Origin: Tritrichomonas musculus
Taxonomy: Eukaryota > Parabasalia > Tritrichomonadida > Tritrichomonadidae
NCBI GenBank assembly: GCA_039105265.1
Contig: JAPFFF010000007.1
Location: 1,736,001-1,800,000, forward strand
Direction: 5' to 3'
DNA: 64,000 bases
The notes under the pieces are model-generated. The model worked only from the letters and a program-made list of their open reading frames with translations. It did no database searches and was not told the DNA's origin. Positions 1 through 10,140 of this stretch are shown here, one piece after another. Positions within the stretch are counted from its first letter, which is position 1; every line of letters begins with the position of its first letter. A program made the translations under genes and the position numbers.

Positions 1-496
1 TTCTCAAAATTTGTAAATAATAATTTTAAATTTGTTTATTAAAGTAATTTTATCTTTTATGATGTTACTTGCTTTACGAACTACAATCATGATTATTTTA
101 GAAATATAAAAACGTGATTTATGAAATAAAAATATAGGCTGCGGTCAAATCGGCCGATTTTAAATGCGCAGCCTGTAATTAAAAATTAGTTACCAATTAT
201 TGGTAAAAAAAAAAAAAAAAAAAAATATTAACTATATAGTTAAATAATCTGAAATATGTTTTATTTACATATGGAAAGTTTGAATTAGTCTTAAAACAAT
301 AAAAAATCATTCCGTTAATAAAAGTTATTAAATCGTCATGTTTCCAAAATTGACATTCTATGAAATAAAGCATGAGCTAGTTAGAAAAAACATCCAATAT
401 TTTTTCAGATTAAAATTGTTATTCAAATTGGCGAAATTGAGAATGAAATTTAAAAACAATCCGACTTGTATTTTTTTATGATAAAGAGACAACCTT
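1..496. other. AT-rich intergenic, no gene seen
   Basis: This is non-coding sequence downstream of the kinase gene. It contains a GC-richer hairpin at about 135-175 (arms AGGCTGCG and CGCAGCCT around a loop holding CGGCCG) and a run of about 20 A at 209-228. The hairpin stands out against the AT-rich background and could be the remnant of a small inverted-repeat element. No open frame here has coding character. Confidence 0.5.
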
Positions 497-1270
497 TCAA
501 AGCCAGTCAAATTTATCACAATCTTGTATAGATATCCGCTTTTCTGGTTTTTTTTCAAGCATCTTGCAAATAAGTTTGCTTAATGAACCGCTCACATGAT
601 GTTTTTCAAGTAGTTCCATTTTTGGTTGCTTTTGTAAAGCACTCATTGAATACTCATATTCATCTTTTCCATCAAATGGAAATTCTCCTGTCAAAGCTGT
701 AAAAAGCGAAACCCCAAGTGACCAAACGTCAGATTTTGCATCATGAGGTTTAAACATCATTGATTCAGGAGCCAAATAATGAAAAGTGCCCTTTGGGCTT
801 TTTGACTTTTGGCCATCATTAAGTTTTTCGCTTAATCCAAAGTCGATTAATTTAATTTTATCATCTTTTGTAATCACCATATTTTCAAGTTTCACATCGT
901 TATGAACAATTCCTTGTGAATGAATAACTTTTAATGCTTGTGTAAGATTGTTAAAATAAGTTCGGGCCTTCTTTTCAGATAATGGACCGTTTTTCTGTAT
1001 GAAATTTAGTAAGTCATCAATGCCAGGTTCAAGAATTAAAACGAATTCATCCTTTGTTATAATTGTGCCATATACACGAATAACCGCCGGATTGCTGCAT
1101 TGTTCAAGCATTTTCGTTTCATTCATGAAGTTTTCTTCTGAATATTTTTCTGTTCTTGGAATTATTTTTAAAACAACTTTGCATGACTCAGTTGTATCTT
1201 CGCAAAGGTAACATGTAGATGAAGAACCATTTGAGAGTTTCTCTATGACTTTGTAACGATTTTGTATCAT
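497..1270 (-). CDS. CAMK-like serine/threonine protein kinase with HND catalytic loop
   Basis: The 257-residue protein is little more than a kinase domain. Visible motifs are a degenerate glycine loop (SNGSSSTC, residues 13-20), the ATP-anchoring lysine K35 in VVLKII, a likely helix-C glutamate E51, the catalytic loop HNDVKLEN at 123-130, DFG at 143-145, APE at 168-170 and DVWSLG in subdomain IX. The proton-acceptor Asp125 is present, but the usual Arg of HRD is Asn. This makes it a non-RD kinase that probably does not need activation-loop phosphorylation in the usual way; that regulatory reading is inference. The KLEN wording is typical of CAMK/AMPK-like kinases, which are greatly expanded in trichomonads. 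There is no regulatory tail. A 230-bp inverted-repeat element begins 18 bp upstream of the ATG, so it lies in the promoter or 5' leader. The substrate is unknown. Confidence 0.9.
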   Translation of the reverse strand: MIQNRYKVIEKLSNGSSSTCYLCEDTTESCKVVLKIIPRTEKYSEENFMNETKMLEQCSNPAVIRVYGTIITKDEFVLILEPGIDDLLNFIQKNGPLSEKKARTYFNNLTQALKVIHSQGIVHNDVKLENMVITKDDKIKLIDFGLSEKLNDGQKSKSPKGTFHYLAPESMMFKPHDAKSDVWSLGVSLFTALTGEFPFDGKDEYEYSMSALQKQPKMELLEKHHVSGSLSKLICKMLEKKPEKRISIQDCDKFDWL

Positions 1271-1288
1271 GAATATCGAAACTAATTA

Positions 1289-1518
1289 CAGTACAGTAAC
1301 AAAAATGGAAAATGATTCAAAAAATGGAAAATCTGACTTTTTGATAAAAAAAAGATGAAACAAAAAATAAAAATTGAAAAGAAACTTTCAAAAAGTTAGA
1401 TTTTCCATTTTTTTATTCTCAAAAAAATTCAGAAAAAAATTTAATGAATATTTGGTAATATTCTCAGAAAAGTGGAATTTTCCATTAAAAATACGTTTTT
1501 AGTTTTGTTACTGTACTG
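1289..1518. mobile_element. MITE copy A, CAGTACAGTAAC family, TA-flanked
   Basis: This is a 230-bp non-coding element with terminal inverted repeats CAGTACAGTAACAAAA and TTTTGTTACTGTACTG. It is bounded by TA at 1287-1288 and 1519-1520, the target duplication expected for Tc1/mariner/pogo-type insertion. A second copy lies in reverse orientation at 13768-13996 and is roughly 95% identical by eye, including the internal GGAAAATCTGACTTTTTGAT stretch and a matching inverted segment. The similarity implies recent amplification. It sits directly before the kinase start codon and may supply or disturb that promoter. Confidence 0.85.
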
Positions 1519-1520
1519 TA

Positions 1521-1951
1521 TTTGATTAAAATTTGACCAGTTATTTGAACTTTATTTATCAATTCATTGTTTTAAAAAGTTCGAAAAATTTATTAAATTC
1601 AATGTTATACACATAAAAAAAAAGATTTGACAAAAAAACTTTAGAAAACTCATAAATTTTTCAGCTTAATCTAAACTATCTTATCTTTAAATATAAAAGT
1701 ATAGTATTAAAAAATTAATGTTTTCCATAATAAACCCAATTTTAATGTAAACTGCATTTTAAAATAATTATCGAATGAGGATAATACAAAGGACAGATAT
1801 TGCATATTTTAAATGTGCAAAACAACAAGCACAAACTATGTTTAATCCTCAGCTTTTGCCTTAAATATCATAAAAATATGTGAACTAACAATCATTTTAT
1901 TCTATCCATCCATAAAGAAAAAAAACATCTGTAATTAATACTGTAAAATAA
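1521..1951. other. AT-rich intergenic, nothing recognised
   Basis: This is spacer between MITE copy A and the 3' end of the acid phosphatase gene. I see only homopolymer-rich AT sequence, with no open frame of coding character and no repeat shared with other parts of the window. Confidence 0.5.
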
Positions 1952-3166
1952 TCAAGGATATTCTTTACAAAAGCGATTCATTCCGATTTTCACCAATTTT
2001 TCTTTAAATTGATTATATTCCATTAGTGTTGTTTTACCATCGTCTCCTATAGCAATTTCTTCTCCATTTAGTACCATTCTAATATATTTCTTCCCACTTC
2101 CTTTAGGTTTCTCCCAAAACTCGAGTGCAAGATGGCTTCCAAAAGTTGGAACAGCAGTATCTGTATAATCAAATGTTGATAATATAGACATGATTGTGGT
2201 GTCATGAGCTGAAAACAAGAAGAAACGTTTTTCACTATTTTTTTCTTCAAGCATTCTAAATAAATCGCGAAAAATTGGTGCTGAAGCAACTCCCTTTGTA
2301 ACGTTAAAGCAGCCGTAGTAATAAAATGCGAGATCTGACTGAGTTCGATTGAATATTTTGTCATCAATAAGTTTATTAATTCTTGATGGGAATTTTTGAT
2401 CAGTGCAATATAATAAGCTTAAGTAATCACCTAAAAGCATCCAATTTGAAGAACTGTAAGTGATATTAAGGGCATTATATATATCTTTATAGTGTAAATA
2501 ATCCTCTTCTATTCGCTGTTTAAGTTCTTCACTATTACCAAAATAATCACAATCTTTTTGAAGTTCTTGGCAGAATGCAGGATCAGTTGTAAGGTAATCG
2601 GAAGAATCAGATCCTGTCATGAATGTAATTCGTTCATTGGGCGTGACTGGTGGGTATAAGCCAGCCATGAATGATTCCCCGGACCGAAAAGTGCGTTCTA
2701 CATAACTTGATCGAAGTTCCATATATTCTGGATGTATAATTCTAGGTAAAAATCGTAATTCATGTATTAAATATTGTTGATAGAATTGTCCAAGATCATA
2801 AAGTTGCTTCATTCCTTGAACTAAAAGATCGCCTTGCTGGCAGTTTGGTGGATATTCAACAAGATTCGCATCTAATTGATTAAAATAACGGCGACTAATT
2901 TTTGATTTAGAATTGGAATTCTCGGGATATATTGAAAAATGATTTCGAGGTGCTTCTGAATATTCGGAATCGCAAACCCAATTTCCAATTTCTGATTTAC
3001 TAATGTAAAAATGGCTGTCTGTAGGAGTTCGAAGACCATGACGTAAAAAAAGGGCCATTGAAACGAGTCTAGCATCAGGTATTGTTGGAGCATGCTTATG
3101 TGGAGGTGAACATTGCATTTTAATGCTTGAAATCGGAATTAAAAATAAGAAAAGAATATATAGCAT
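1952..3166 (-). CDS. Secreted histidine acid phosphatase
   Basis: The 404-residue protein belongs to the histidine phosphatase superfamily, acid-phosphatase branch. It begins with a hydrophobic signal peptide (residues 1-16, MLYILFLFLIPISSIK). The phosphohistidine motif RHGLRTP lies at 42-48 and the proton-donor HD at about residue 320 (FSAHDTT). Between them is the usual variable helical cap with several cysteines (for example CQQGD, CQELQKDC) suited to disulfides. There is no second membrane span or GPI-like tail, so a lumenal or secreted enzyme hydrolysing phosphomonoesters at acid pH is likely. Length matches lysosomal/prostatic-type acid phosphatases. The motif AACTTTTTGA is about 15 bp upstream of the ATG. 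The exact substrate cannot be read from sequence. Confidence 0.93.
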   Translation of the reverse strand: MLYILFLFLIPISSIKMQCSPPHKHAPTIPDARLVSMALFLRHGLRTPTDSHFYISKSEIGNWVCDSEYSEAPRNHFSIYPENSNSKSKISRRYFNQLDANLVEYPPNCQQGDLLVQGMKQLYDLGQFYQQYLIHELRFLPRIIHPEYMELRSSYVERTFRSGESFMAGLYPPVTPNERITFMTGSDSSDYLTTDPAFCQELQKDCDYFGNSEELKQRIEEDYLHYKDIYNALNITYSSSNWMLLGDYLSLLYCTDQKFPSRINKLIDDKIFNRTQSDLAFYYYGCFNVTKGVASAPIFRDLFRMLEEKNSEKRFFLFSAHDTTIMSILSTFDYTDTAVPTFGSHLALEFWEKPKGSGKKYIRMVLNGEEIAIGDDGKTTLMEYNQFKEKLVKIGMNRFCKEYP

Positions 3167-3487
3167 TAAATCTGTATTTTAAACTTTTTGATACATCACT
3201 ATTATTTTGATTTAATATAAAAAATTCAAAATTATTTTATAATCTATCATTAACAAGCATTTATTTGCTTTAAAATAAATGCATTTATGATTTATTTGTT
3301 TCAAATTCCGATTTATAAAAAACATTTAAAAATATAAAATAAGATATTCTTAAAGCATTAAAGTATTTGGCCAACATATGATTTAATCGTTATGATTTTA
3401 TTTTTCAAAGATTTTTTTCCACTTTTTAAAAGTATGATTAGAAATTGAAACGATAGAATCACACGAACATGATCACTTCCAAAATTT

Positions 3488-5122
3488 ATGAGTACAACAA
3501 GCAATTCTTCAAGTTGTACATGGGATACTCTTCTCAAATCTGAGCCACGAGTTCTTGATGCAACCAAAAAACTGTGGTCCAGTCCAACTTCAATACAGCA
3601 ATTAGCTATACCAGCAGCAATGGAAGGCAAAGATATTTTGGCACGAGCACAAACAGGAAGTGGAAAAACAGCCACTTACATTATACCAATTTTGGTAGGA
3701 ATTCTACGATCGCCATTACCATGGACTTACAAGGCCTTAATTCTTGTTCCAACTCGTGAATTATGTAAGCAAGTTAAAAATCAATTTGATGAACTCGCAC
3801 GATATTGTCACATAACAGTAGCACATCTTGGTGGTGATGATAATGTGCCTTCACAAAAACTCGCTCTGTCTGCAAATCCGCCTCATGTATTAATTGGCAC
3901 TCCTGCTCGAATTACAGCTATTCTTGGGAGTTTAAAAACAGCATCATCAGCCACTCCTTACGATAATGTTTCTTATTTTGTCATTGATGAAGCAGACCAA
4001 CAGTTAGGACTTGATCATGGAACTGATATAGAAACAATTATATCAAAACTTCCACCAACACGTCAATCATTTCTTCTTTCAGCAACGCTTGGAGACGAAG
4101 TCGAAAAACTCCAAGAATTTGTCCTCAATAATCCTTTACGCCTTGATGTTGTTGAAACAAGCCGTTCATCGCTTCTTTCTCACTATTATGTAATTGTTAA
4201 CCCAACTAACAATTTCGAAGTCCTTATGCATCTCCTTCAAAGCAATCGAATCGGTAAGCGTGTCCTCCTTTTTGTTAATACGACAAACCATGGTTACAAG
4301 GTTCGCCTTTTTCTCGAACGTTTTGGTATCAAAAGTTCTGTTCTAAATAGTCAATTGCCAGTCGCATCTCGTATTCATATCTTAAATGATTTCAATCGCG
4401 GATCTATAGATGTGCTTGTTGCTATTGATGACAGCGATGATGAAGCATCCGTTTCAAGTGAGTTTTCTGCTAGTCGTGGTATTGACTTCCAAAATTTAGA
4501 TGCTGTTATTAACTTTGACATGCCAACAACATATGAGCAATATGTTCATCGAGTCGGAAGGACGGCTCGTGGAATGAAAGAAGGTATTGCACTTACATTC
4601 ATTCCCAATCTTGTATCTTTTACACCAATTATAGAATCTATCAAAGAAAATGATCCAGAAAACCCAGTAAATGAATTAGATTTTAATGTAAAAGATGTTG
4701 AATATATAAGGTATAGGGTTGAAAGCGTTTTAAGAACAATTTCAAAAAAGCAGATTCGTGAATCTAAAAAAATTGATATTAAACGTGAAATTTTGAATTC
4801 TGAGAAATTAAAGACACATTTTGAAGAAAATCCTGATGAGATGAAACTATTAAAACATGACGAATCTTTAATGCCACATAAAATTAACAAGAGCCTAAGG
4901 ACCTTACCAGATTACCTTGGTAAGCATGTTCAGCGTATGCAGCATCCTTTAACTCAGAAAGCAAGGCAGCAAAAACTCGAATCATCCAAAACAAAAAATA
5001 AGCTTGCAAAGCTTGATAGCATTAATGAAGCAATCAAAAGGAAAAAAAAAAGAAGTCATAGTAATGATAACAGTAATCATAGTAATTCTCATCGCTCTCA
5101 CGGTGGACGGCATCAAAAGTAA
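3488..5122 (+). CDS. DBP9: DEAD-box RNA helicase, DBP9/DDX56 type
   Basis: The 544-residue ATP-dependent RNA helicase has motif I ARAQTGSGKT (52-61), PTRELC (Ia), DEAD in VIDEADQQ (about 167), SAT in LLSATLGDE and the motif VI region HRVGRTARG (about 354). An acidic insert (AIDDSDDEASVSSEF) sits between the motif V beta strand and SRGIDF. That insert, and a C-terminal block with RTISKKQIRESK and LRTLPDYL, are characteristic of the DBP9/DDX56 subfamily. Members act in the nucleolus on pre-60S ribosomal particles. The tail is Lys/Ser/His-rich and basic, as expected for nucleolar targeting and RNA binding. It is transcribed divergently from the acid phosphatase (321 bp apart). The first in-frame ATG precedes the conserved domain by a normal margin, so I keep it. 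The family call rests on motif reading. Confidence 0.92.
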   Translation: MSTTSNSSSCTWDTLLKSEPRVLDATKKLWSSPTSIQQLAIPAAMEGKDILARAQTGSGKTATYIIPILVGILRSPLPWTYKALILVPTRELCKQVKNQFDELARYCHITVAHLGGDDNVPSQKLALSANPPHVLIGTPARITAILGSLKTASSATPYDNVSYFVIDEADQQLGLDHGTDIETIISKLPPTRQSFLLSATLGDEVEKLQEFVLNNPLRLDVVETSRSSLLSHYYVIVNPTNNFEVLMHLLQSNRIGKRVLLFVNTTNHGYKVRLFLERFGIKSSVLNSQLPVASRIHILNDFNRGSIDVLVAIDDSDDEASVSSEFSASRGIDFQNLDAVINFDMPTTYEQYVHRVGRTARGMKEGIALTFIPNLVSFTPIIESIKENDPENPVNELDFNVKDVEYIRYRVESVLRTISKKQIRESKKIDIKREILNSEKLKTHFEENPDEMKLLKHDESLMPHKINKSLRTLPDYLGKHVQRMQHPLTQKARQQKLESSKTKNKLAKLDSINEAIKRKKKRSHSNDNSNHSNSHRSHGGRHQK

Positions 5123-5561
5123 TCGGCTTATTGACAAAAGATATCTTTTCTTCTTATTTTGAAAATTGTTTTTTGTATGTACAAAATTTGATTTATTTTG
5201 ATATTATATTATTTATTGTAAAAAAAATATACTATTCTTTCAGTGATTTAATTATATGGAAATATCTTTTTTTCTTTTTCAATTTTTTATTTGATCAATT
5301 CTGTCATTGATAGTATCAACGTTATGCATTTAAGCTAGCCAGATTATTGGAGAATATTATTTTTTCATAAAACAAATAATCAAATCTTGAATTAAGATTA
5401 TTAAAAAAAAAAAAAAAGTCTTAGCTTATTGATATTACATTATTCTGATAAATAAAGGATGATAGTTGATAATAAATAATATTTTTTATTCTGAAAATGA
5501 ATCATATTCAACAATGTCATTGTTACAATGACTGGAAAAATATAATTAAAAATAACTGTCT
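5123..5561. other. Convergent intergenic spacer
   Basis: This is AT-rich spacer between the 3' ends of DBP9 and PNO1. It holds an A run near 5405-5417 and no gene or clear repeat. It presumably contains both polyadenylation regions, although no signal could be singled out. Confidence 0.5.
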
Positions 5562-6152
5562 TTACACTTGTCGCTTTTGCCAAGATTGGAAATTACGCAA
5601 TTTTGCATAAATTTTGTTTGCAGGACTTCCCATAACAAGATCGCAAATAACCCTTTTCGCCATTCGAATATTATTTAAAGTGCCAATTATATGAATTCGT
5701 TGATCATTCATTGCAATTCTTGTTCGTGTTGCATTTTCTATTGCATATTTAACCTGACCGCCTTTACCTGCAATTCTTCCAACAGCTCGAGAAAGATTAT
5801 CACCGCTTAATGTTTTTACATCTGTAACACTAAATTCATCCATAAAAATATCATCTAACCTAATTAATGCAAGTGCATCGTTTACTTCGAATCCGTTTAC
5901 AAATGCTTTGATGAAATCGCAAGCTTTTGACATTGCATTTGGATTTGTTGTTTCTGAACTTGTTTTTAACTCAACGCAATTAATTGAAGTATTATAACGA
6001 ATATTGAGTTTAAGTTGTTGAACTATTGGTGCAACTATTTGAGGAAAATTATTACGAAGAGCAGCACGTCTTTGTGGTGGAATGGAAACTTTTCTGTAAT
6101 CATCATTGTTCATATTATCAGCTGGATCAACTTGTGGTTCTTGAGATATCAT
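5562..6152 (-). CDS. PNO1: KH-domain ribosome assembly factor PNO1/Dim2
   Basis: The protein of about 196 residues matches the PNO1/Dim2/Rrp20 family throughout. It has an N-terminal PPQRRAALRN segment, a degenerate first KH-like module (residues LNIRYN... with FVNGFEVNDALALIRLDD) and a second KH module bearing GRIAGKGGQVKYAIEN. It ends in the conserved MGSPANKIYAKLR block. In other eukaryotes PNO1 binds the 3' region of 18S rRNA precursor near cleavage site D and acts with Nob1 in 40S maturation. The frame is open 33 codons further upstream, but that part is low-complexity and hydrophobic and resembles no family member. I therefore start at ATG 6152 (MISQEPQ). It lies in the same orientation as DRC4, with no sign of co-transcription. 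Confidence 0.9.
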   Translation of the reverse strand: MISQEPQVDPADNMNNDDYRKVSIPPQRRAALRNNFPQIVAPIVQQLKLNIRYNTSINCVELKTSSETTNPNAMSKACDFIKAFVNGFEVNDALALIRLDDIFMDEFSVTDVKTLSGDNLSRAVGRIAGKGGQVKYAIENATRTRIAMNDQRIHIIGTLNNIRMAKRVICDLVMGSPANKIYAKLRNFQSWQKRQV

Positions 6153-6557
6153 CTTTAAAGAATAATAAAATTTAGAATTTAAAAGACCATGTTCATGCAA
6201 TTCAATGATTTTGACGATTATTTTTTTATCAAAAAATTGTATTAATTTCACCTTTTAACGATTAAAAATTTTAATTCAATATAAAAATATTTTAATTTAT
6301 TCATCACAAGAACCACTAACAAAATCATTCAAATGTTGTTTGCAGCATTCTAATAACATTGATTTAATTAGGTAGTGCAATTCTTTAAAAAGATTAAAAT
6401 TATTTATGAATTTGAAATGTTGTATTTCAAGAATGTTTTTCTTTTTAATCAAAAAAAGAAAGATATAAAGATTGAAAATAATCATAATTTAAAAAATTAC
6501 ATTTTAATTTGTTAAAAAAAACATTTTTTTTAACAACGAATTTACAATTATATATAT
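6153..6557. other. Intergenic with a short minus-strand open frame
   Basis: This is spacer between PNO1 and DRC4. A 62-codon minus-strand frame at 6297-6485 ends in a segment with ordinary amino-acid composition (LECCKQHLNDFVSG), but its first half is Ile/Phe/Lys-rich like random AT sequence. I recognise no family. It could be a small gene or the last exon of one, and I do not call it. Confidence 0.3.
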
Positions 6558-7961
6558 TTAGCGGAAAAGGCTTGGTGCAGGAGCTGTTGTTGTATCTGAT
6601 GGAAGAGCATTGAATTCTAATTCCTCTGCGGGAACACCAGCTGCACTCATCTTTGCTTGATATATGGAAATCAAATCATTATGTGCTTTTGTTGCTTTTG
6701 CAAGTTCATATTCTAAATTTTCTATTACTTCGTTCTTTGATCTAAGGATATCACCAACTTTTTCAGATAACTCTTCTAATTGATCATCGTTAATTCCAGA
6801 GTTTTCAAGAAGTTCATCAAGTTGACCTTCCTTCCTTTGAAGAGCGTCATCAAGTGACTCAACCTTTTTCTCAAGAAGCAATGCTCTGAATTCAGTTTTC
6901 TGTCGAACATCATGTACTGATGCTTCAAATTTGCTCATTAGCATGTCGCGTTCTTGCTCCATCTTCTTAAAACGAGTTTCCTTTACGCCTTGTTGATGTT
7001 TAAGAGATTCTATTTCTTGGTTTAGCTGCGATATACGAGCTCTTGAATTGGCTAACGCCATTTTATCACTATCATAAGTTGATAAAATTTTGTGTAATTT
7101 ATTATTTTCTGCTGTTTCTGCTGCCAATTCTCTGTTTAGATCAGCTATATCTTTTTCATAAGCTTTCTTTCTTTGTTCAAAATCTTTATATCTTGCATCC
7201 ATATCTTGCAATTCAGTTTCATACTGAGCGATGAATGAAAGATGATCTTGTGTGATCTTGTTGTAAAAATTTCGCATTTCTTGAAAAGCTTTATCATGGC
7301 TTTTCATTAATCTTCGAATATGATGATCTTTTCTTTCTTGAATTTCATGAAGTTCATTGATCCTTTGTAATTCATAATCTTCAAATAATGTTTCCATGTT
7401 CTTATTGTGCTCATCGTCTATTTCTTGAAGATTTGTGGCGTACTGTTCTTTAAGACGTTGAGTTTGTCGATCATATTCTTCCTTTTGTTGCTTTTGTTGC
7501 ATTGCATGATGGCTTTGCTGTGTCATAAATTCACTACTAATGTGCTGAGCATCTGTTTCAAGTCTTTTTAGAGCATCTTGATGTTCAGTATTTTGAGCTT
7601 GTTCGGTTGTCTTTTTATCTTCTTCAATAGCAGTTAAGTCTTTACGATGTGTGTGAATCAAATGTTTTACTTTTTGCTTGTAGACGTTAATTTCAACTCG
7701 AGTTCTTTCTTCAATTTCTTCAGCTTCACGTTCTTTACCTTTGATTTGATCACGCATATTTAGAATTCTTTTTTTGAGAATGTCTATTTGCTTTCGTATT
7801 TGTTCTGATTCTGTAAGGTGATAATTCCTTTCATTCCTAATTGGATTTGATTCTTCTTGAGCTGTTTTATGTGCTTGCTTCGTTTCTTTGAGTTCATTTT
7901 CTGCATCTTTCAGCTTGTTTTCAAGATCTTGTAGTTGGTTACCCTTTCCTTTAGCAGACAT
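6558..7961 (-). CDS. DRC4: Nexin-dynein regulatory complex subunit DRC4 (GAS8/trypanin)
   Basis: The 467-residue, almost entirely coiled-coil protein carries the signature GAS8 segment around residues 85-120 (RTRVEINVYKQKVKHLIHTH), a long central coil, and the C-terminal KAHNDLISIYQAKM plus GVPAEELEF found in GAS8/trypanin proteins. In flagella the family forms part of the nexin-dynein regulatory complex that links doublet microtubules and controls dynein. Its presence shows that the organism builds motile axonemes. The frame is open six codons upstream of the ATG I use. I choose MSAKGKG because it resembles the family N-terminus and because AACTTTTTGA lies just upstream (about 7987-7996). 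Size is in the family range (about 450-480 residues). Confidence 0.92.
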   Translation of the reverse strand: MSAKGKGNQLQDLENKLKDAENELKETKQAHKTAQEESNPIRNERNYHLTESEQIRKQIDILKKRILNMRDQIKGKEREAEEIEERTRVEINVYKQKVKHLIHTHRKDLTAIEEDKKTTEQAQNTEHQDALKRLETDAQHISSEFMTQQSHHAMQQKQQKEEYDRQTQRLKEQYATNLQEIDDEHNKNMETLFEDYELQRINELHEIQERKDHHIRRLMKSHDKAFQEMRNFYNKITQDHLSFIAQYETELQDMDARYKDFEQRKKAYEKDIADLNRELAAETAENNKLHKILSTYDSDKMALANSRARISQLNQEIESLKHQQGVKETRFKKMEQERDMLMSKFEASVHDVRQKTEFRALLLEKKVESLDDALQRKEGQLDELLENSGINDDQLEELSEKVGDILRSKNEVIENLEYELAKATKAHNDLISIYQAKMSAAGVPAEELEFNALPSDTTTAPAPSLFR

Positions 7962-8421
7962 AAATACTTTCTTTAACACAAAATAACTTTTTGAAAATAA
8001 AAAATAACGTATAATATCGTTTTAAAATTGAGAAAAATTTTGGTTGAATTTAACGATAGAAAAATAAAGAATTTTAAGAAGTGTATGAAAAAAAAATGGC
8101 CAAAGATTTTGGAAATTCCTTTATACCATGTAATATTTATATGTTTAACAAGTTGTTGGTCAAATATTGAGCATATTCCTTTGTTTAATTTCGAGAAACA
8201 ATAAAATCAAATCTGATCAATTATTGAAGTTTTTAATAAATTTAATAAAGATTGATTAAATTAATAAATGTTTTCATTTATAATATTGTTTATTAACTAT
8301 TATTATATATTTTTATTAAAATAGAATTCAAGTAGAAACTAGATATTTTTATTTTTTTAAAAAATTTCAAAAGGCAAACGTTTTTAAAAAGATTGAGATC
8401 GTCCAGGTTTGAATGACCCTA
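7962..8421. other. Intergenic, promoter side of DRC4
   Basis: This is AT-rich sequence between the DRC4 start and the first inverted-repeat element of the gene desert. Apart from the AACTTTTTGA motif near 7987 I see no gene and no repeat. Confidence 0.45.
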
Positions 8422-10140
8422 TTTTTAATCTTCATCATATTGTATTCTATTATATTTAATTAATTATTTTTTTGAAATTTGCTTCTGATAAAGAAAAAAA
8501 AAGATTTATAAAAAAAAAACGTGATAAAACGCGAAAGTTTCAAAAAAACGTATTTTAAAAAATTCAGCTATTTTTATACAAATATGCTATTTATATGAAT
8601 TACAAATTTGTTATTATATAAATGTTACATTTATAATATTATATTTAAGATAAAAATCTACTTTTTCAAATTTTTTTGTAAGATAATGGTATTTTTATAA
8701 TGATCGTTATGCTCTCAATTTTATTTTCTTTATTCGCCTTCGAGACTTAATCATTTTATGGTGCTTTAATTTATTCATAGGAGATAAAACAAATATGTGA
8801 AAATCTGACCAATTGACACATAAGATCTTGGATGATTATTTTCTATGAATTTCATAACTTTTTGAATGCTTTCATTGAATTGCGTGAATTTTTTTAAACA
8901 TTTTTAAATTAACATTGATTGATTATAAATAAAATAAAATAATTATTCATATATTACTTATTAGTTAAAACTCTTTATTTTTGTTTTTCTTTAATTTTTA
9001 TTTGAGAAAAATGTAGATAATATTTAAAAATGCAATGTTTTGCAATTATCTTGGGAATATATGCTAAAAATTTTAATTATTTTACAGTACTAATTTTTAT
9101 ATATGATGTGTAATAATATACATAACTCGCTAACATTTTGGAAGAAAATAGTTTGGTTTTATTACGTTTTAAAAAAATTTAAATAAAAAATTAACGTCTT
9201 GCCTCAATTATTTCAAAATATCACTGAATTTTTTCAAGCATCTTTAAGAAAATAAAAAAAATATAAATAACAAAGAGATATCTCGCAAGGATTTTTAAAA
9301 AAATAGGTTAAATGTTCTTTTTTATGTTTTTATAATAAGTATACAAGAAGATATTTACTTTCAAATAGCACAAAATTACTATGAAGATAATTCTTTAAAG
9401 CATTAATTGTGAATATTTATTTTTAACATTTAAAAATTAAGACTCACTAATTATATCTCATTAATATGATATTTATGTTAATCAACTTATTATTTTTTTA
9501 TTTGGATCAATACTTGTGAATGTCTATTGACAATGAAAATGACATTTTTCCAACCATTATTTTGGTTTATTGTGCTTTTGGAATTATCATATTAGTTAAT
9601 ATTAAAATTCTTATTTGGAAGCTAATTCAAAGAAAATAACACTGTAAAAAAAAAAATCAAATAATGGTATCGAGCTCCTAACGAAGCTTGTTCAAAGGCA
9701 TGATAACCTTGTTGATTTGTTTTGAAATGTAAGAATCATTATTTCACCTTGGGAAAAAGAGATTTATGTTTATCAAATTTATATAAAAATTTTTTTAAAT
9801 ATAAATAATTAATATTTTTCTCAGAATAAAACTGAGATTTTTATTAAATAATTTGTAAATAAATCTTTTTAGAGTTTATTTTAATAAATAATTTGGCTGT
9901 GTATGAAAATCTTGGGCCAATTTTTCTAAAAATGTAAATAAATTTGTTCATATTATACTCGTTTTTAAATTTTCTTAAAGATGCTTGAAAAAATTCAGTG
10001 ATACTTTGAAATAATTGAGGCAAGACGTTAATTTTTTATTTAAAAATTTTTAATAATTCTTTTTTTTCTTTATCAGAAGCAAATTGCAAAAAAAACAATT
10101 AATTAAATATAATAGAATACAATATGATGAAGATTAAAAA
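8422..10140. mobile_element. Inverted-repeat element, TA-flanked, with left arm split by an insertion
   Basis: The terminal arms begin TTTTTAATCTTCATCATATT after TA (8420-8421), and the right end is the reverse complement followed by TA (10141-10142). The right arm is one block of about 175 bp (9966-10140). Its two halves match 8422-8505 and about 9171-9254 on the left, so the left arm was split by an insert of about 665 bp. The inner half carries AACGTCTTGCCTCAATTATT and its complement. No coding frame exists inside, so it is a non-autonomous DNA element or the wreck of one. By eye the arms match at about 90% or better. Confidence 0.75.
8516..9170. mobile_element. Insert inside the left arm of the 8422-10140 element
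   Basis: This stretch interrupts an otherwise continuous terminal inverted repeat. Its own ends are a short inverted repeat: AAAACGTGATAAAAC at 8516-8530 and GTTTTATTACGTTTT at 9156-9170 (14 of 15 matching). There is no open frame. Because it splits an older element it must be younger. Its exact ends are uncertain by several bases on account of flanking A/T runs. Confidence 0.55.
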
